Assembly (NCBI GenBank): GCA_031278655.1
Contig: JAITJZ010000114.1
Coordinates: 1-55,324 of the forward strand
Reading direction: 5' to 3'
From: Bifidobacteriaceae bacterium
Lineage (GTDB): Bacteria > Actinomycetota > Actinomycetes > Actinomycetales > WQXJ01
DNA length: 55,324 nt
Positions 26,042 through 34,893 of this stretch are shown here, in pieces. The notes beneath the pieces were generated by a model. That model saw nothing but the letters and a program-made list of their open reading frames with translations, was not told where the DNA came from and searched no databases. The number at the start of each line of letters is the position of its first letter. Within the stretch, counting starts at the first letter, position 1. Position numbers and translations under genes: made by a program.

Positions 26042-27496
26042 CTACTGCTGCGCCGCCCACCACTCCTTCAACGCCTGGACGGCCGCCTCCTGACCCAACG
26101 GCCCCTCGTTGATGCGGCGCTCGAGCAGGTACTTGTAGGCGCGGCCGACGTCCTTGCCGGGCTTGATCCCGAGCACGGCCATGATCTGATCGCCGCCCAA
26201 GTCGGGGCGCATGGCGCGCAACTCCTCCTGCTCGGCCAGCTGGGCGATGCGGCGCTCCAGATCGTCGTAGGCGAAGGCCAGCCGCTCGGCCCGGCGGCGG
26301 TTGCGGGTGGTGCAATCCGCCCTGGTCAGGCGGTGCAAGCGGGGGAGCAGCGGCCCGGCGTCGGTGACATAGCGGCGGACCGCCGAATCGCTCCAGTCGC
26401 CGTCGCCGTACCCGTGGAAGCGCAGATGCAGTTCGATCAGACGGGTGACGTCCTTGATCGTGGCGTTGTCGAAGCGCAGCGCGCGCAGGCGCTTGGCGGC
26501 CAGTTTCGCGCCCACGACCTCGTGATGGTGGAAGGAGACGGCCCCGCCCGGCTCGAAGCGGCGGGTGGCCGGCTTGCCGATGTCGTGCAGCAAGGCCGCC
26601 AGCCGGAGCACCAGGTCCGGCCCGGGAACCGGGCCGTCGGGGCCGGTCTCGAGGGCGATCGCCTGGTCGAGCACCGTCAGGGAGTGCTCATAGACGTCCT
26701 TGTGGTGGTGGTGCTCGTCGATCTCCAATTGCAACGCCGGCAACTCCGGCAGCACGCGATCCGCCAGGCCCGTGTAAACCAGCAGCTCAAGCCCGCGCCG
26801 CGGCTGGGGCGCCAGCAGCAGTTTGACCAGTTCGGCTTGGACTCGTTCGGCGGAGACGATCTCGATCCGGTCGGCCATGGCGGTCATGGCCGCCACCGCC
26901 GACTCGTCCACGTCGAAGCCGAGTTGGGCGGCGAAGCGGGCGGCGCGCATCATCCGCAACGGGTCGTCGTCAAAGGATTGGGCGGGCGCCACGGGGGTGC
27001 GCAGCAGCCCGGCCGCCAAGTCCGCCAGCCCGCCGTAGGGGTCGGTGAAGCGGACCTCGGGCGCCAGCGCCAGCGCCATGGCGTTGACCGTGAAATCCCG
27101 CCGCGACAGGTCGCCCTCCAGCGAGTCCCCGTAAGTGACCGCCGGTTTGCGCGAACCGGGCTCGTAAACCTCGCTGCGATAGGTGGTGATCTCGACCACG
27201 GCGCCGGCTTTGCGGCCCGCCACGGTGCCGAAGGCCCGCCCCACCTCCCAGGTTTTGCTGGCCCAACGCTTCAGGATGGCGAGGGCTTGTTCGGGCGGCG
27301 CCGATGTCGCCAGGTCGATGTCCGCCACGCCGCGTCCCGTCAGCAGGTCGCGCACCGGCCCGCCGACCAGCGCCAGTTCGGCCCCCTCGGCCGCGAAGGC
27401 CGCCGCCAGTTCTTTGGCCGCGGCCGGCACTTGTCCGATGACGAGTTGTTCGGCGCGCCGCACGGCGGCGGCTTGGGCGGGTTGCGGTTGCGGCAC
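26042..27496 (-). CDS. pcnA: CCA tRNA nucleotidyltransferase
   Basis: A 484-residue class II nucleotidyltransferase that adds or repairs the 3' CCA of tRNAs. The head domain has LALVGGPVRDLLTGRGVADIDLATSA, with the G-x-V-R-D-x-L and D-I-D motifs, then RRDFTVNAMAL and DPLRMMRAARFAAQLGF. A C-terminal HD domain follows (HHHKDVYEHSL, RLAALLHDIGKPATR). The GTG at 27496 is preferred; the frame extends to 27556 without homology. In most actinobacteria this gene is divergent from a NUDIX gene followed by DUF6049 and murJ. Here that partner is about 16 kb away at 43317. Confidence 0.95.
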   Translation of the reverse strand: MPQPQPAQAAAVRRAEQLVIGQVPAAAKELAAAFAAEGAELALVGGPVRDLLTGRGVADIDLATSAPPEQALAILKRWASKTWEVGRAFGTVAGRKAGAVVEITTYRSEVYEPGSRKPAVTYGDSLEGDLSRRDFTVNAMALALAPEVRFTDPYGGLADLAAGLLRTPVAPAQSFDDDPLRMMRAARFAAQLGFDVDESAVAAMTAMADRIEIVSAERVQAELVKLLLAPQPRRGLELLVYTGLADRVLPELPALQLEIDEHHHHKDVYEHSLTVLDQAIALETGPDGPVPGPDLVLRLAALLHDIGKPATRRFEPGGAVSFHHHEVVGAKLAAKRLRALRFDNATIKDVTRLIELHLRFHGYGDGDWSDSAVRRYVTDAGPLLPRLHRLTRADCTTRNRRRAERLAFAYDDLERRIAQLAEQEELRAMRPDLGGDQIMAVLGIKPGKDVGRAYKYLLERRINEGPLGQEAAVQALKEWWAAQQ

Positions 27497-27582
27497 GACA
27501 GACCAGCTTAGCCGCGGCCCGGCGCGGCTTGGCCCCCGGCCGTCCGGGCGGACCAAGCCGGGCGGCTGTGGCGCTCCGGGAC

Positions 27583-27638
27583 GGCGTCATCGGCGGGGCG
27601 TGACGGGCGGGGCGTGACGGGCGGGGCGTCATCGGCGG
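27583..27638. repeat. 14-bp tandem repeat, four units
   Basis: Units GGCGTCATCGGCGG, GGCGTGACGGGCGG, GGCGTGACGGGCGG and GGCGTCATCGGCGG run head to tail between pcnA and rhaB, the outer two units being identical and the inner two identical. It marks the left edge of the carbohydrate region inserted beside pcnA. Confidence 0.9.
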
Positions 27639-27651
27639 GGCGTTGGCGTCC

Positions 27652-29097
27652 TCAGGGGCGGTAGAGGCGGGTGGGGAAGGACCGCCTGACGGTCTCGCGC
27701 AGGTCCGCCAGAGCCGGCCCGATCACGCCGAGGGCCTGAGCCTGGACCAAGGCGTTGCCGACGGCCGCCGCCTCGGCGGGGCCAGCGACCACCTCCTTCG
27801 CCAACCGGGTGGCAGTCAGCTGGCACAACAGTTCCCCCCGGGCCCCGCCCCCAACTATGTGGACCCGTTCGACGGGCCGTCCGGTCAGCGCCTGCGCGCC
27901 GGTGACGGCGTCAGCGTAGCTGGTCGCCAACGAGTCGAGGATGCACCTGGTGACGGCTGCGGGCGCGGTCGCGGGCGGGTGGCCGGCGGCGGCCAGCGCC
28001 CGCGCGATCCGGTCCGGCATGCCTCCAGGGGCCAAGAAAGCCGGGTCCTCTGTGTCGAACTCGCCTTGGTTCGCCAGCTTGGCGGCGGCCTCGAGCAGCG
28101 CCGGCAAGCGGTGTTCTTTGCCCTCGGCCTGCCAGGCGCGCTGGCATTCTTGGAGCAGCCACAGGCCGGAGACGTTGCGCAAGAACCGGACCGTGCGCCC
28201 GGCGCCCAATTCGTTGGTGAAGCGGGCGGCCCGGGCCGCCTCCGTCAGCACGGGCTCGGTCAATTCGACGCCGACCAAAGACCAGGTCCCGCAAGAGATG
28301 TAGGCCGCCCCGGCGGGGGCGGCGGGCACGGCCGCCACCGCGCTGGCCGTGTCGTGGGAGGCGACCTGGACCACCAGCGGCTGGCGTCCCAGGCCGAGGG
28401 CCGCCGCCAGGGCCGGGCGAACCGGCCCGAGCACGGCGCCGGGCTCAGCGCACGGGGGGAAGAGCGCGGCGTCGAAGCCGAGCCGGGCGATCAGCTGCCA
28501 GCACCAGTCGCGTGTCGAGGGATCGATCAGGCCGGTGGTGGACGCGTTCGTGACCTCGGCGCCGAGGGCACCGGTCAAATGCTGGTTGACCAGGTCAGGC
28601 ATCAGCGCCAGGCGCTTGGCGCCGGCCAGCCGCCGCCCTTTGGGGCTCAGCCCCCGGCGCTCGGCGGCCAACTGGTAGACGGTGTTGAAACGCTTGGAGG
28701 CCGCGCCCGTGGCCCGGTACAGCTCCGAGCGGTCGACCACTTGCCAGACGGCTTCCTCCATCCCCTCGGTCCTGGCGTCGCGGTAAGCCACCACCGGGCC
28801 GATCTGGCGCCCCGAGCCGTCGAGCAGCCCATAATCCGCCCCCCACGAGTCGACGCCGATCGAGTCGAGCGGCCCGCGCCGGGCGGCCTCGGCCAAACCC
28901 AAGTCGACCTCCCGCAAAATTGAGCCGACATCCCAAACCAAGTACTCGGCATCGGACAATGGCCCGTTCGGAAACCGGCGGGCCTCCTCCAAGCGCACGC
29001 CGTCGGCGCTGACCTCGGCGACTATCACCCGTCCCGAGGACGCCCCGAGGTCCACGGCCGCGGCTCGGATCGTCCGGGCTGGTCGGCGGTTGGTCAC
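27652..29097 (-). CDS. rhaB: Rhamnulokinase
   Basis: A 481-residue FGGY-family kinase that phosphorylates L-rhamnulose to L-rhamnulose 1-phosphate. RhaB signatures occur in order: AVDLGASSGRV, GVDSWGADYGLLD, YRDARTEGM, FNTVYQL, NASTTGLIDPSTRDW, SHDTASAV, YISCGTWSLVGVE and GGGARGELLCQLTA. The GTG at 29097 has GGGAG six bases upstream. No rhamnose isomerase or rhamnulose-phosphate aldolase is in the window. RhaB enzymes also accept L-xylulose and L-fuculose at lower rate, so a pentulose role beside an arabinofuranosidase is possible. It is read divergently from that gene across a shared control region. Confidence 0.9.
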   Translation of the reverse strand: MTNRRPARTIRAAAVDLGASSGRVIVAEVSADGVRLEEARRFPNGPLSDAEYLVWDVGSILREVDLGLAEAARRGPLDSIGVDSWGADYGLLDGSGRQIGPVVAYRDARTEGMEEAVWQVVDRSELYRATGAASKRFNTVYQLAAERRGLSPKGRRLAGAKRLALMPDLVNQHLTGALGAEVTNASTTGLIDPSTRDWCWQLIARLGFDAALFPPCAEPGAVLGPVRPALAAALGLGRQPLVVQVASHDTASAVAAVPAAPAGAAYISCGTWSLVGVELTEPVLTEAARAARFTNELGAGRTVRFLRNVSGLWLLQECQRAWQAEGKEHRLPALLEAAAKLANQGEFDTEDPAFLAPGGMPDRIARALAAAGHPPATAPAAVTRCILDSLATSYADAVTGAQALTGRPVERVHIVGGGARGELLCQLTATRLAKEVVAGPAEAAAVGNALVQAQALGVIGPALADLRETVRRSFPTRLYRP

Positions 29098-29210
29098 TGC
29101 GGCTCCCAAAGGCTGTGGCGTGATCGGCTGCGCGGGCGCGGGCCGCGTCCGGTTGTCTGAACGCTCTGAAACGAACGCTACCATCACTCAATACCGGGCA
29201 CAACACGCAG

Positions 29211-29240
29211 TAATGCGCAATAATGAGCAACGATGCGCAG
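29211..29240. promoter_or_regulatory. Operator candidate: three 10-bp direct repeats
   Basis: TAATGCGCAA, TAATGAGCAA and CGATGCGCAG follow one another with exactly one helical turn per unit, so a regulator could bind all three on one DNA face. The core AATGCGCAA recurs at 36011-36019 in the other divergent promoter of this region. The DeoR protein encoded at 37070 is the leading candidate; the PucR protein is the alternative. Confidence 0.55.
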
Positions 29241-29270
29241 CGGCCGTCGTCTCGGGGGGTAGAATTTCCG

Positions 29271-29304
29271 GCAGCGCTTCAAACCAGGCAGCGCTTCAAA
29301 CAAG
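29271..29304. repeat. 17-bp tandem duplication in 5' leader
   Basis: GCAGCGCTTCAAACCAG and GCAGCGCTTCAAACAAG are adjacent, followed by GCAGGG. They lie between the predicted -10 and the start codon of the arabinofuranosidase gene. Confidence 0.9.
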
Positions 29305-29319
29305 GCAGGGAGGCCGCCC

Positions 29320-30852
29320 ATGAACGCCGATGCCGTCCGTGTGGTCATCGACCTGGACCTGACCGGGCCGCTCGTCAGCCGCCACCTCTACGGCCACTTC
29401 GCGGAGCACCTTGGGCGCTGCGTCTACGGGGGCTTCTGGGTGGGCAAGGACTCGCCCATCCCCAACATCCGCGGCCTGCGCCGAGACGTCATCGGCGCCC
29501 TGCGCGCCCTGAACATCCCCAACCTGCGCTGGCCGGGCGGCTGCTTCGCGGACGAATACCACTGGCGCGACGGGATTGGGCCGCGCCGGCAACGCCCCCG
29601 AATGGTCAACAGCACCTGGGGCGACGTGGTCGAAGACAACTCCTTCGGCACCCACGAATTCATGGACCTGTGCGAGTTGCTGGAAGCCGAACCATTCGTC
29701 AACGGCAACGTCGGTTCCGGCACGGTGCGGGAGATGAAGGACTGGGTCGAGTACCTGACCAGGTCAGACGACGCGCCAATGGCCAACCTGAGGCGAGCCA
29801 ACGGCCGCCAGGCGCCTTGGCAGGTGCCCTTCTGGGGGGTCGGCAACGAAGGCTGGGGCTGCGCCGGGCATCTGCGCCCCGAGGCCTTCGCCGACCGCGC
29901 CTGCCGCTACGCGACCTATGTCCACGACCACGGTGGCAACCAGATCTGCCGAATCGCGGCCGGAGGCATCAACGCCGACTACGCCTGGACCGAGGCGCTC
30001 ATGAAAGCGCTCTCCGCCAACCAATTCTCGGCCGGCGGCCCCGGCCCCTACCAAGCCATCTCGATCTACCGCTCGGTCCATGACTCCGAACTGTTCCGCG
30101 ACCGCGGCGACGCCCTCGATTTCGACACCGACGCCTACTACCGCACAATGGTCCAGGCCCGGCGCACCGAGGAACTGATCGCCCGCCACTCGACCATCAT
30201 GGACCGCCACGACCCGGACCGCCGGGTCGGCTTGGTGCTGTGCGAATGGAGCACCTGGTGGCAAGTCCAACCCGGGACCAACCCCGGCTTCCTGTTCCAG
30301 CAGAACAGCCTGCGCGACGCGCTGGCGGCGGCCGTCATCTTCGACGGCTTCCACCGCCAAGCCGGCCGTTTGACCATGGCCAACCTGGCCCAAACCATCA
30401 ATGTGCTCCAAGCCGTGCTGCACACCGATCCGGAAACGGGCGCGCTCGTCAAGACGCCCACCTACCATGTCTTCGAAATGAACAAGGGCCACCAGGACGG
30501 GTCGGCGCTGGCGGCCACCATTGTGGGAGGCCCCAGCCGCCGGGTCGGCGATCACGAGCTGCCGTTGGTGTCGGCCTCGGCCACAGCCAAAGCCGACTCC
30601 GCCTTGGTCTCGCTGTCAAACCTGGCGCCGGACGCCGGCCAGGCCATTGTGCTCGACCTGCGCGGCCGGGCGGTCAAGGGCTTTGCCGGGCGCTGCCTGA
30701 CGGCGCCCAGGCTGCAGGACCACAACACCGCCGCCCGCCCCGCAGTGGTCGCGCCGCGACCCCTCGGGTCGGTGTCCCGGCACGCCAGAGGGCTCAGCCT
30801 GGAGCTGCCGCCGCAGTCCTTCGCCACCATCGAGTTGGACCTTGGAGACTGA
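29320..30852 (+). CDS. abfA: GH51 alpha-L-arabinofuranosidase
   Basis: A 510-residue glycoside hydrolase releasing L-arabinose from arabinan, arabinoxylan or pectin side chains. The N-terminus (ISRHLYGHFAEHLGRCVYGGFWVG form, here LVSRHLYGHFAEHLGRC) and RWPGGCFADEYHW are typical. The acid/base glutamate is in GVGNEGWGCAG and the nucleophile in LCEWSTWW. A C-terminal beta-sandwich follows. There is no signal peptide, so it acts on imported oligosaccharides. The start has AGGGAGG upstream. One 10-mer repeat copy falls at codons 3-6. It overlaps or abuts the next gene, whose product may act on the same substrate. Confidence 0.92.
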   Translation: MNADAVRVVIDLDLTGPLVSRHLYGHFAEHLGRCVYGGFWVGKDSPIPNIRGLRRDVIGALRALNIPNLRWPGGCFADEYHWRDGIGPRRQRPRMVNSTWGDVVEDNSFGTHEFMDLCELLEAEPFVNGNVGSGTVREMKDWVEYLTRSDDAPMANLRRANGRQAPWQVPFWGVGNEGWGCAGHLRPEAFADRACRYATYVHDHGGNQICRIAAGGINADYAWTEALMKALSANQFSAGGPGPYQAISIYRSVHDSELFRDRGDALDFDTDAYYRTMVQARRTEELIARHSTIMDRHDPDRRVGLVLCEWSTWWQVQPGTNPGFLFQQNSLRDALAAAVIFDGFHRQAGRLTMANLAQTINVLQAVLHTDPETGALVKTPTYHVFEMNKGHQDGSALAATIVGGPSRRVGDHELPLVSASATAKADSALVSLSNLAPDAGQAIVLDLRGRAVKGFAGRCLTAPRLQDHNTAARPAVVAPRPLGSVSRHARGLSLELPPQSFATIELDLGD

Positions 30853-30862
30853 TCTGACCATC

Positions 30863-33169
30863 ATGGGGGCGCTCACGGCCGCCGTGGGGCCGATGCAGCG
30901 AGCCTTCAACCCCGAGGACAATGACCGGCCGTGGTTCGGCCACGACTGGTCGATCGGCTTGGTGCCTGGCTTAGCGTCTGGTTTGGCTTCCGGGCTGCCT
31001 TCCGGCGGGGCGAGCCGGTTCTATTTCTCCGGCGACGCCGATGAGGCCCATGTCCCGGGCCGGCACCTGCTTGGGCTGCTGGAGGCCCGGTCCCTGGGCG
31101 TGGCCGTGGCGCCGGAGGCGATCGCCAAGCACTTGGCGGCGCTGGAGTTCTCCCTCAGCCGCGAGATCGCATTGCCCCAAAACCGGGTCTCGCCGGATCG
31201 GCCCGCGCCGCAATTGTTCCTGCCGCACAATGTGCGCGAAGCCCTGCACGGGCTGCTCGCGGTCTGCGAGCACGAGCCGGCGGCCAGCCAGGCGGCGGCG
31301 CGGCGTTTCATGGAAGTCGTGGCCGCGATCAACCAGTTCTGGTCCCCGGAGGCGGGCTGGGACCTGGCCGCGATGCGCTCGCGCCAGGCGGACATTCAGC
31401 TGAGACAATGGGAGTCACCGCACATCACCGGCTTGGCCAGGGCTATCGCCCCGCTGGTGCGCTTCCGCGAGTTGGCGCTGACGCGCGGCTGCGAATGCCA
31501 AGAAGTGACCGGCCTGCTCCACCGATTGGTCGCCGCCACCCTGCCCTTCTTCCCGGCCGACGGCGGACTGGGCCCCGAATTGGGCAAACACGTGCACTCG
31601 ATCACATCCACCCTTGCGGGGCTGGCCCGCTACGCCGTCAGCTTCGGCGACCAGCGCGTCCTGGAACGGGTGGCGGCCTTTTACCGCCTTGGCCTGACAG
31701 GGCTGCGCGACTGGTTGGGTTGGTCGCCGGAGAACCGCGATGACACATCAGACCGCGGCGAGGCCAACAACTCGGGAGACATCTTGGAGACGGCGCTGCT
31801 CCTTGGCGCGGCCGGTGACACCGACTGCTGGGTCGACGCCGGCCGCATCCTCGGGATGCACCTGCTCCCGCTGCAACTGCGAGAGGCTGGTTTTCTGGCC
31901 TCGCCCAAGGACCCCTGGGACGATTCAGAACGCGATGTGGCCGAACGCTTGGTGGGCGCCTGGGGATTCCCTGCGCCCTACGGGCATCTGCCGCAGGGCT
32001 GGTCATCGGTCTCCTTCAACCTTGACATTGTGGGCGGGGTGGCCGCCTCCTTGGCCTTTGCCCAGCGTTCCATCGTGGTCCCGCAGGCGGACGGGTTCAC
32101 GGTGGCGCTGCCCCACAGCGGTTCCTCGCAATGGTGCGATGTTCAGGTCAGCCGTCAGGACGGCCGGATCACCTGGCATCTCACCGCGCGCCGGGACGGC
32201 CGCTGCCGGTTGGTGCTGCCGGAAGCCACAGAACCGGAAGCCACAGAACCGGATCAGCCGTTTGAGCGCATACGGTCACATCTGGTTGAGCTGGGACCGG
32301 TGCGGGCTGGCGACAGGCTCGTCTTCTCGGCTCGCCAACTCGAGCGGACCGTGCATCTGGGCCATCACCGCCGCGACATCCGGGTCCGCGCCCGGGGCGA
32401 CACCGTCCTGGCGATGGATTGTCTGAGCGGGGCGTTGGCGGTCTTCCCGCCCCACGCCGAGGTGGCCGAGGCCCCCGGCGGCGAACCTGCGAGCGCTTGG
32501 CGGCCGGTCGCGGCCGTGGACTTCGCCGGTGCCGCCGCCCAGCCCGCCCCCGAGCGCGCGTCCGGTTCACGGCATCGGGCCTGGTTGTTCGGCGGCGCGG
32601 CGGTCGCGCCTGACGGCCCCGCCGATGCCGTCTGCTTGCGCCTGCCCGGACGTCCGGCTTTCGGCGTGGTGACCCCGGGGGACGGCTTGGACTTCGGCAG
32701 TTCGGGGTTGCGGGTCGAAGTCTGGTTGCGATCAGCGTGGCCAGGTCCCGGGCGGGTTCTGTCGAAGGGGTGTTTCCGCTCGACGCCCGGCTATTTCTTG
32801 GGCGTTGGCCAGGGCGGCGCGGGGCGCGTCACCTTTGGCGTGGGGGCCGGCTCCGCCTGCGGCGCGGGCCGTTCGATCGAGTTCCACAGCCGCGGCGCCC
32901 CTTTGGCGGACGGCGGCTGGCATTTGGTCGAGGTCAGCTTCGACGCCGCCCGCAGGCGCGCCGGGATCAAGGTCGATGGCGAGCCCCAGGCGCTTCTTCG
33001 CCGCCCCTGGTGCGACGGCCTGGTTGTGGGCGATGAGCTGCGCTGGCGCCCCGGCAGCCCGGCGATCGCCTCGAGTCCGCTGGCGTTGACAATCGGGTCG
33101 CACATGGGCGCGGACGAGTTCTTTTGCGGCGACATCGCCGGTCTGAGGTTCTTCGCCGCGCTTCCTTAG
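30863..33169 (+). CDS. Large putative carbohydrate-active protein with LamG-like C-terminus
   Basis: A 768-residue protein of unassigned activity. Residues 1-400 are helix-rich, with NNSGDILETALLLGAAGDTDCW, resembling an (alpha/alpha)6 barrel of the GH127-like or related sort. A beta-sandwich follows (about 400-530). The last 200 residues look like a concanavalin/LamG domain (RLPGRPAFGVVTPGDGLDFGSSGLRVEVWLRS, then GGWHLVEVSFDAARRRAGIKVDGEP and DIAGLRFF). No signal peptide is seen. The ATG at 30863 is 10 bases after the GH51 stop; a TTG at 30842 overlapping that stop is possible. Translational coupling suggests it acts with the arabinofuranosidase, perhaps on a beta-linked or methylated arabinoside. 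Confidence 0.6.
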   Translation: MGALTAAVGPMQRAFNPEDNDRPWFGHDWSIGLVPGLASGLASGLPSGGASRFYFSGDADEAHVPGRHLLGLLEARSLGVAVAPEAIAKHLAALEFSLSREIALPQNRVSPDRPAPQLFLPHNVREALHGLLAVCEHEPAASQAAARRFMEVVAAINQFWSPEAGWDLAAMRSRQADIQLRQWESPHITGLARAIAPLVRFRELALTRGCECQEVTGLLHRLVAATLPFFPADGGLGPELGKHVHSITSTLAGLARYAVSFGDQRVLERVAAFYRLGLTGLRDWLGWSPENRDDTSDRGEANNSGDILETALLLGAAGDTDCWVDAGRILGMHLLPLQLREAGFLASPKDPWDDSERDVAERLVGAWGFPAPYGHLPQGWSSVSFNLDIVGGVAASLAFAQRSIVVPQADGFTVALPHSGSSQWCDVQVSRQDGRITWHLTARRDGRCRLVLPEATEPEATEPDQPFERIRSHLVELGPVRAGDRLVFSARQLERTVHLGHHRRDIRVRARGDTVLAMDCLSGALAVFPPHAEVAEAPGGEPASAWRPVAAVDFAGAAAQPAPERASGSRHRAWLFGGAAVAPDGPADAVCLRLPGRPAFGVVTPGDGLDFGSSGLRVEVWLRSAWPGPGRVLSKGCFRSTPGYFLGVGQGGAGRVTFGVGAGSACGAGRSIEFHSRGAPLADGGWHLVEVSFDAARRRAGIKVDGEPQALLRRPWCDGLVVGDELRWRPGSPAIASSPLALTIGSHMGADEFFCGDIAGLRFFAALP

Positions 33170-33176
33170 CCGTTCC

Positions 33177-33848
33177 TCAGGCGTCGGCGATGGCCGCGCG
33201 GAAGGCCCTGAGTTGATCGGCCAGCGGCTTGACCAGGTTGATCGCCGACGTGCCGAGGACAAATGTGGACGCCCCGGCCGCCGCCATGGCGACGGCGTTG
33301 GGCGCGGAGACATTGCCGTCGACTTCGATGTCCAGGTCCGCCCGGCCCCGTTCCACCAGTTGAGCCTTCAACTGGGCGATCTTGGCCACCGTTTGGGGTA
33401 TCAGCGCTTGCCCGGCGTAGCCCGGGTTGACGGTCATCAACAGGATTCCGTCGATGTCGTCCAGCACCCAGTCGAGCGCGCTCAGCGGCGTGGCTGGATT
33501 CAGCGCCACCCGGGGATGGCCGCCCAAGGACCGGACGCGCTCGACCGTTCGTTGCAGGTGCGCGGTCGATTCGGCGTGGACCGACACCCAGTCGCCGCCG
33601 CCGGCGGCGAACCAGTCGAGTTTGTCGCCCGGCTCCTGGATCATCAGGTGGAGGTCGAGTGTGATGTCGGTGGCCTGGCGGAGGTCGGCCACGTAATTGG
33701 TGCCCAGCATCAGGTTCGGCACGAACCGGCCGTCCATGACGTCTATGTGGAGCAATTCGACCGCCGCCGCCGCGCAGTCAGCCAGGACCCGGTCAAGGCC
33801 GAGCGTGGGGAAGCACATCATGGACGGCGCCAGCCGGCGCTCAGGCAT
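33177..33848 (-). CDS. Ribulose-phosphate 3-epimerase family (AlsE-like)
   Basis: A 223-residue TIM barrel. HIDVMDGRFVPN, LDLHLMI, the V-N-P-G-Y-A-G-Q loop and EVDGNV carry the metal and catalytic residues of Rpe. The opening APSMMCFPTLGLDRVL resembles allulose-6-phosphate 3-epimerase (S-P-S-L-M-C) more than housekeeping Rpe, so a catabolic ketose-phosphate substrate is likely. It is the last of three overlapping leftward genes: its ATG lies inside the end of the zinc dehydrogenase gene (8-base overlap, ATGCCTGA). It converges with the LamG-tailed protein. Confidence 0.85.
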   Translation of the reverse strand: MPERRLAPSMMCFPTLGLDRVLADCAAAAVELLHIDVMDGRFVPNLMLGTNYVADLRQATDITLDLHLMIQEPGDKLDWFAAGGGDWVSVHAESTAHLQRTVERVRSLGGHPRVALNPATPLSALDWVLDDIDGILLMTVNPGYAGQALIPQTVAKIAQLKAQLVERGRADLDIEVDGNVSAPNAVAMAAAGASTFVLGTSAINLVKPLADQLRAFRAAIADA

Positions 33849-34893
33849 CGGTCCGGCCCCAGGGTTCGACCACGACGCGGCCGCCGGCGCGGTTCTGCGC
33901 GGCGGCGAAGGCCTCCGGCGTTTGGTCCAGGCTGAATCGGTGCGTGATCAGGTCGCCGACGCGCACCAAACCCGACGCGATCATTTCCAAGGCGCGGCGG
34001 TGGTGCGGCGGCAGCGAGCCGTGGGCGCCTGAGACGGTCAGCTCCTTGTAATGGATCAGGTTCGTGTCCAATTCGATCCGGCTGTTGGCGGGCAGCCCGC
34101 CGAACAGGTTGACGCGGCCGCGGTTGCGGGCCATGGCGATGGCGTCGGCGTGCGTGGACGGCGAGGGGTTGGCGGTGATGACCAGGTGGGCGCCAAGACC
34201 GTCGGTCAAATCCAGGACGGCGCCGACCGGGTCGGCGCCACCAGTTGTGATAACCACATCGGCGCCGAAGCGCCGGGCCATTTCGGCGCGCGCCGGCGAG
34301 CGCTGGATCACTATCACCCGGCGGGCGCCATGCGCCTTTGCGACCGGGATGATCATGCAGCCGATCGGGCCGGCGCCGATCACCACGACATCGTCGCGGA
34401 ACTGGACCGGCGTTCGTTCCAGGGCGTTGAGCACGCAGGCCAAGGGTTCGGCCAGGGCCGCTTCCTCGAAGGTGACGCCCGGCGGGATGGCGTGAATCGG
34501 CCCGTAATCGACCATCAGCCGGTTCAGGAGCACATACTGGGCGAACGAGCCCGCGAACTGGTAGCCCATGGCGTAGTTGATTTGGCAATTGTTGGCCATC
34601 CCGTCCTCGCAGAACGAACAGTTGCCGCAGGGTATGTCCGCGCCGAGGGAGATTTTGTCGCCGACTTTGATCTTGGAGACATTCCGGCCCACCGCCACCA
34701 CTTCTCCGGCGGCCTCGTGCCCCAAGATCTGCGGCGGGGTGACCCGGGGGTTGCCGTGGCGGGCGATGCGCACGTCGGAGCCGCACACGGCGCAGGCGCG
34801 AACCCTCATCAGGGCCGAGTCGGCGTCCGGTTCCGGCGTCGGAACTTCCTTCAGCTCAAGCGTTCCCGGTGCTGTCAAGACTGCGGCCTTCAT
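33841..34893 (-). CDS. Zinc-dependent sugar/polyol dehydrogenase (MDR family)
   Basis: A 350-residue medium-chain dehydrogenase of the sorbitol/threonine dehydrogenase type. Catalytic zinc ligands are Cys37, His59 and Glu60 (GHE). Structural zinc is held by Cys89, Cys92, Cys95 and Cys103. The Rossmann motif reads VVVIGAGPIGCM. It should oxidise a polyol or sugar acid with NAD. It overlaps the second zinc dehydrogenase by 38 bases at its start and the epimerase by eight at its end, so the three are translated as one unit. The exact substrate is unknown. Confidence 0.88.
   Translation of the reverse strand: MKAAVLTAPGTLELKEVPTPEPDADSALMRVRACAVCGSDVRIARHGNPRVTPPQILGHEAAGEVVAVGRNVSKIKVGDKISLGADIPCGNCSFCEDGMANNCQINYAMGYQFAGSFAQYVLLNRLMVDYGPIHAIPPGVTFEEAALAEPLACVLNALERTPVQFRDDVVVIGAGPIGCMIIPVAKAHGARRVIVIQRSPARAEMARRFGADVVITTGGADPVGAVLDLTDGLGAHLVITANPSPSTHADAIAMARNRGRVNLFGGLPANSRIELDTNLIHYKELTVSGAHGSLPPHHRRALEMIASGLVRVGDLITHRFSLDQTPEAFAAAQNRAGGRVVVEPWGRTDA

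Larger units (their letters stand above)
29098..29319. promoter_or_regulatory. Divergent rhaB / GH51 control region
   Basis: Leftward for rhaB, TTGTGC (29198-29203) and TAGCGT (29175-29180) are spaced by 17 bases. Rightward for the arabinofuranosidase, a good -10 TAGAAT lies at 29260-29265 with a weak -35. Between them sit three 10-base direct repeats (29211-29240), well placed to control both promoters. The 5' leader of the rightward transcript contains a 17-base tandem duplication (29271-29304). Confidence 0.6.
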
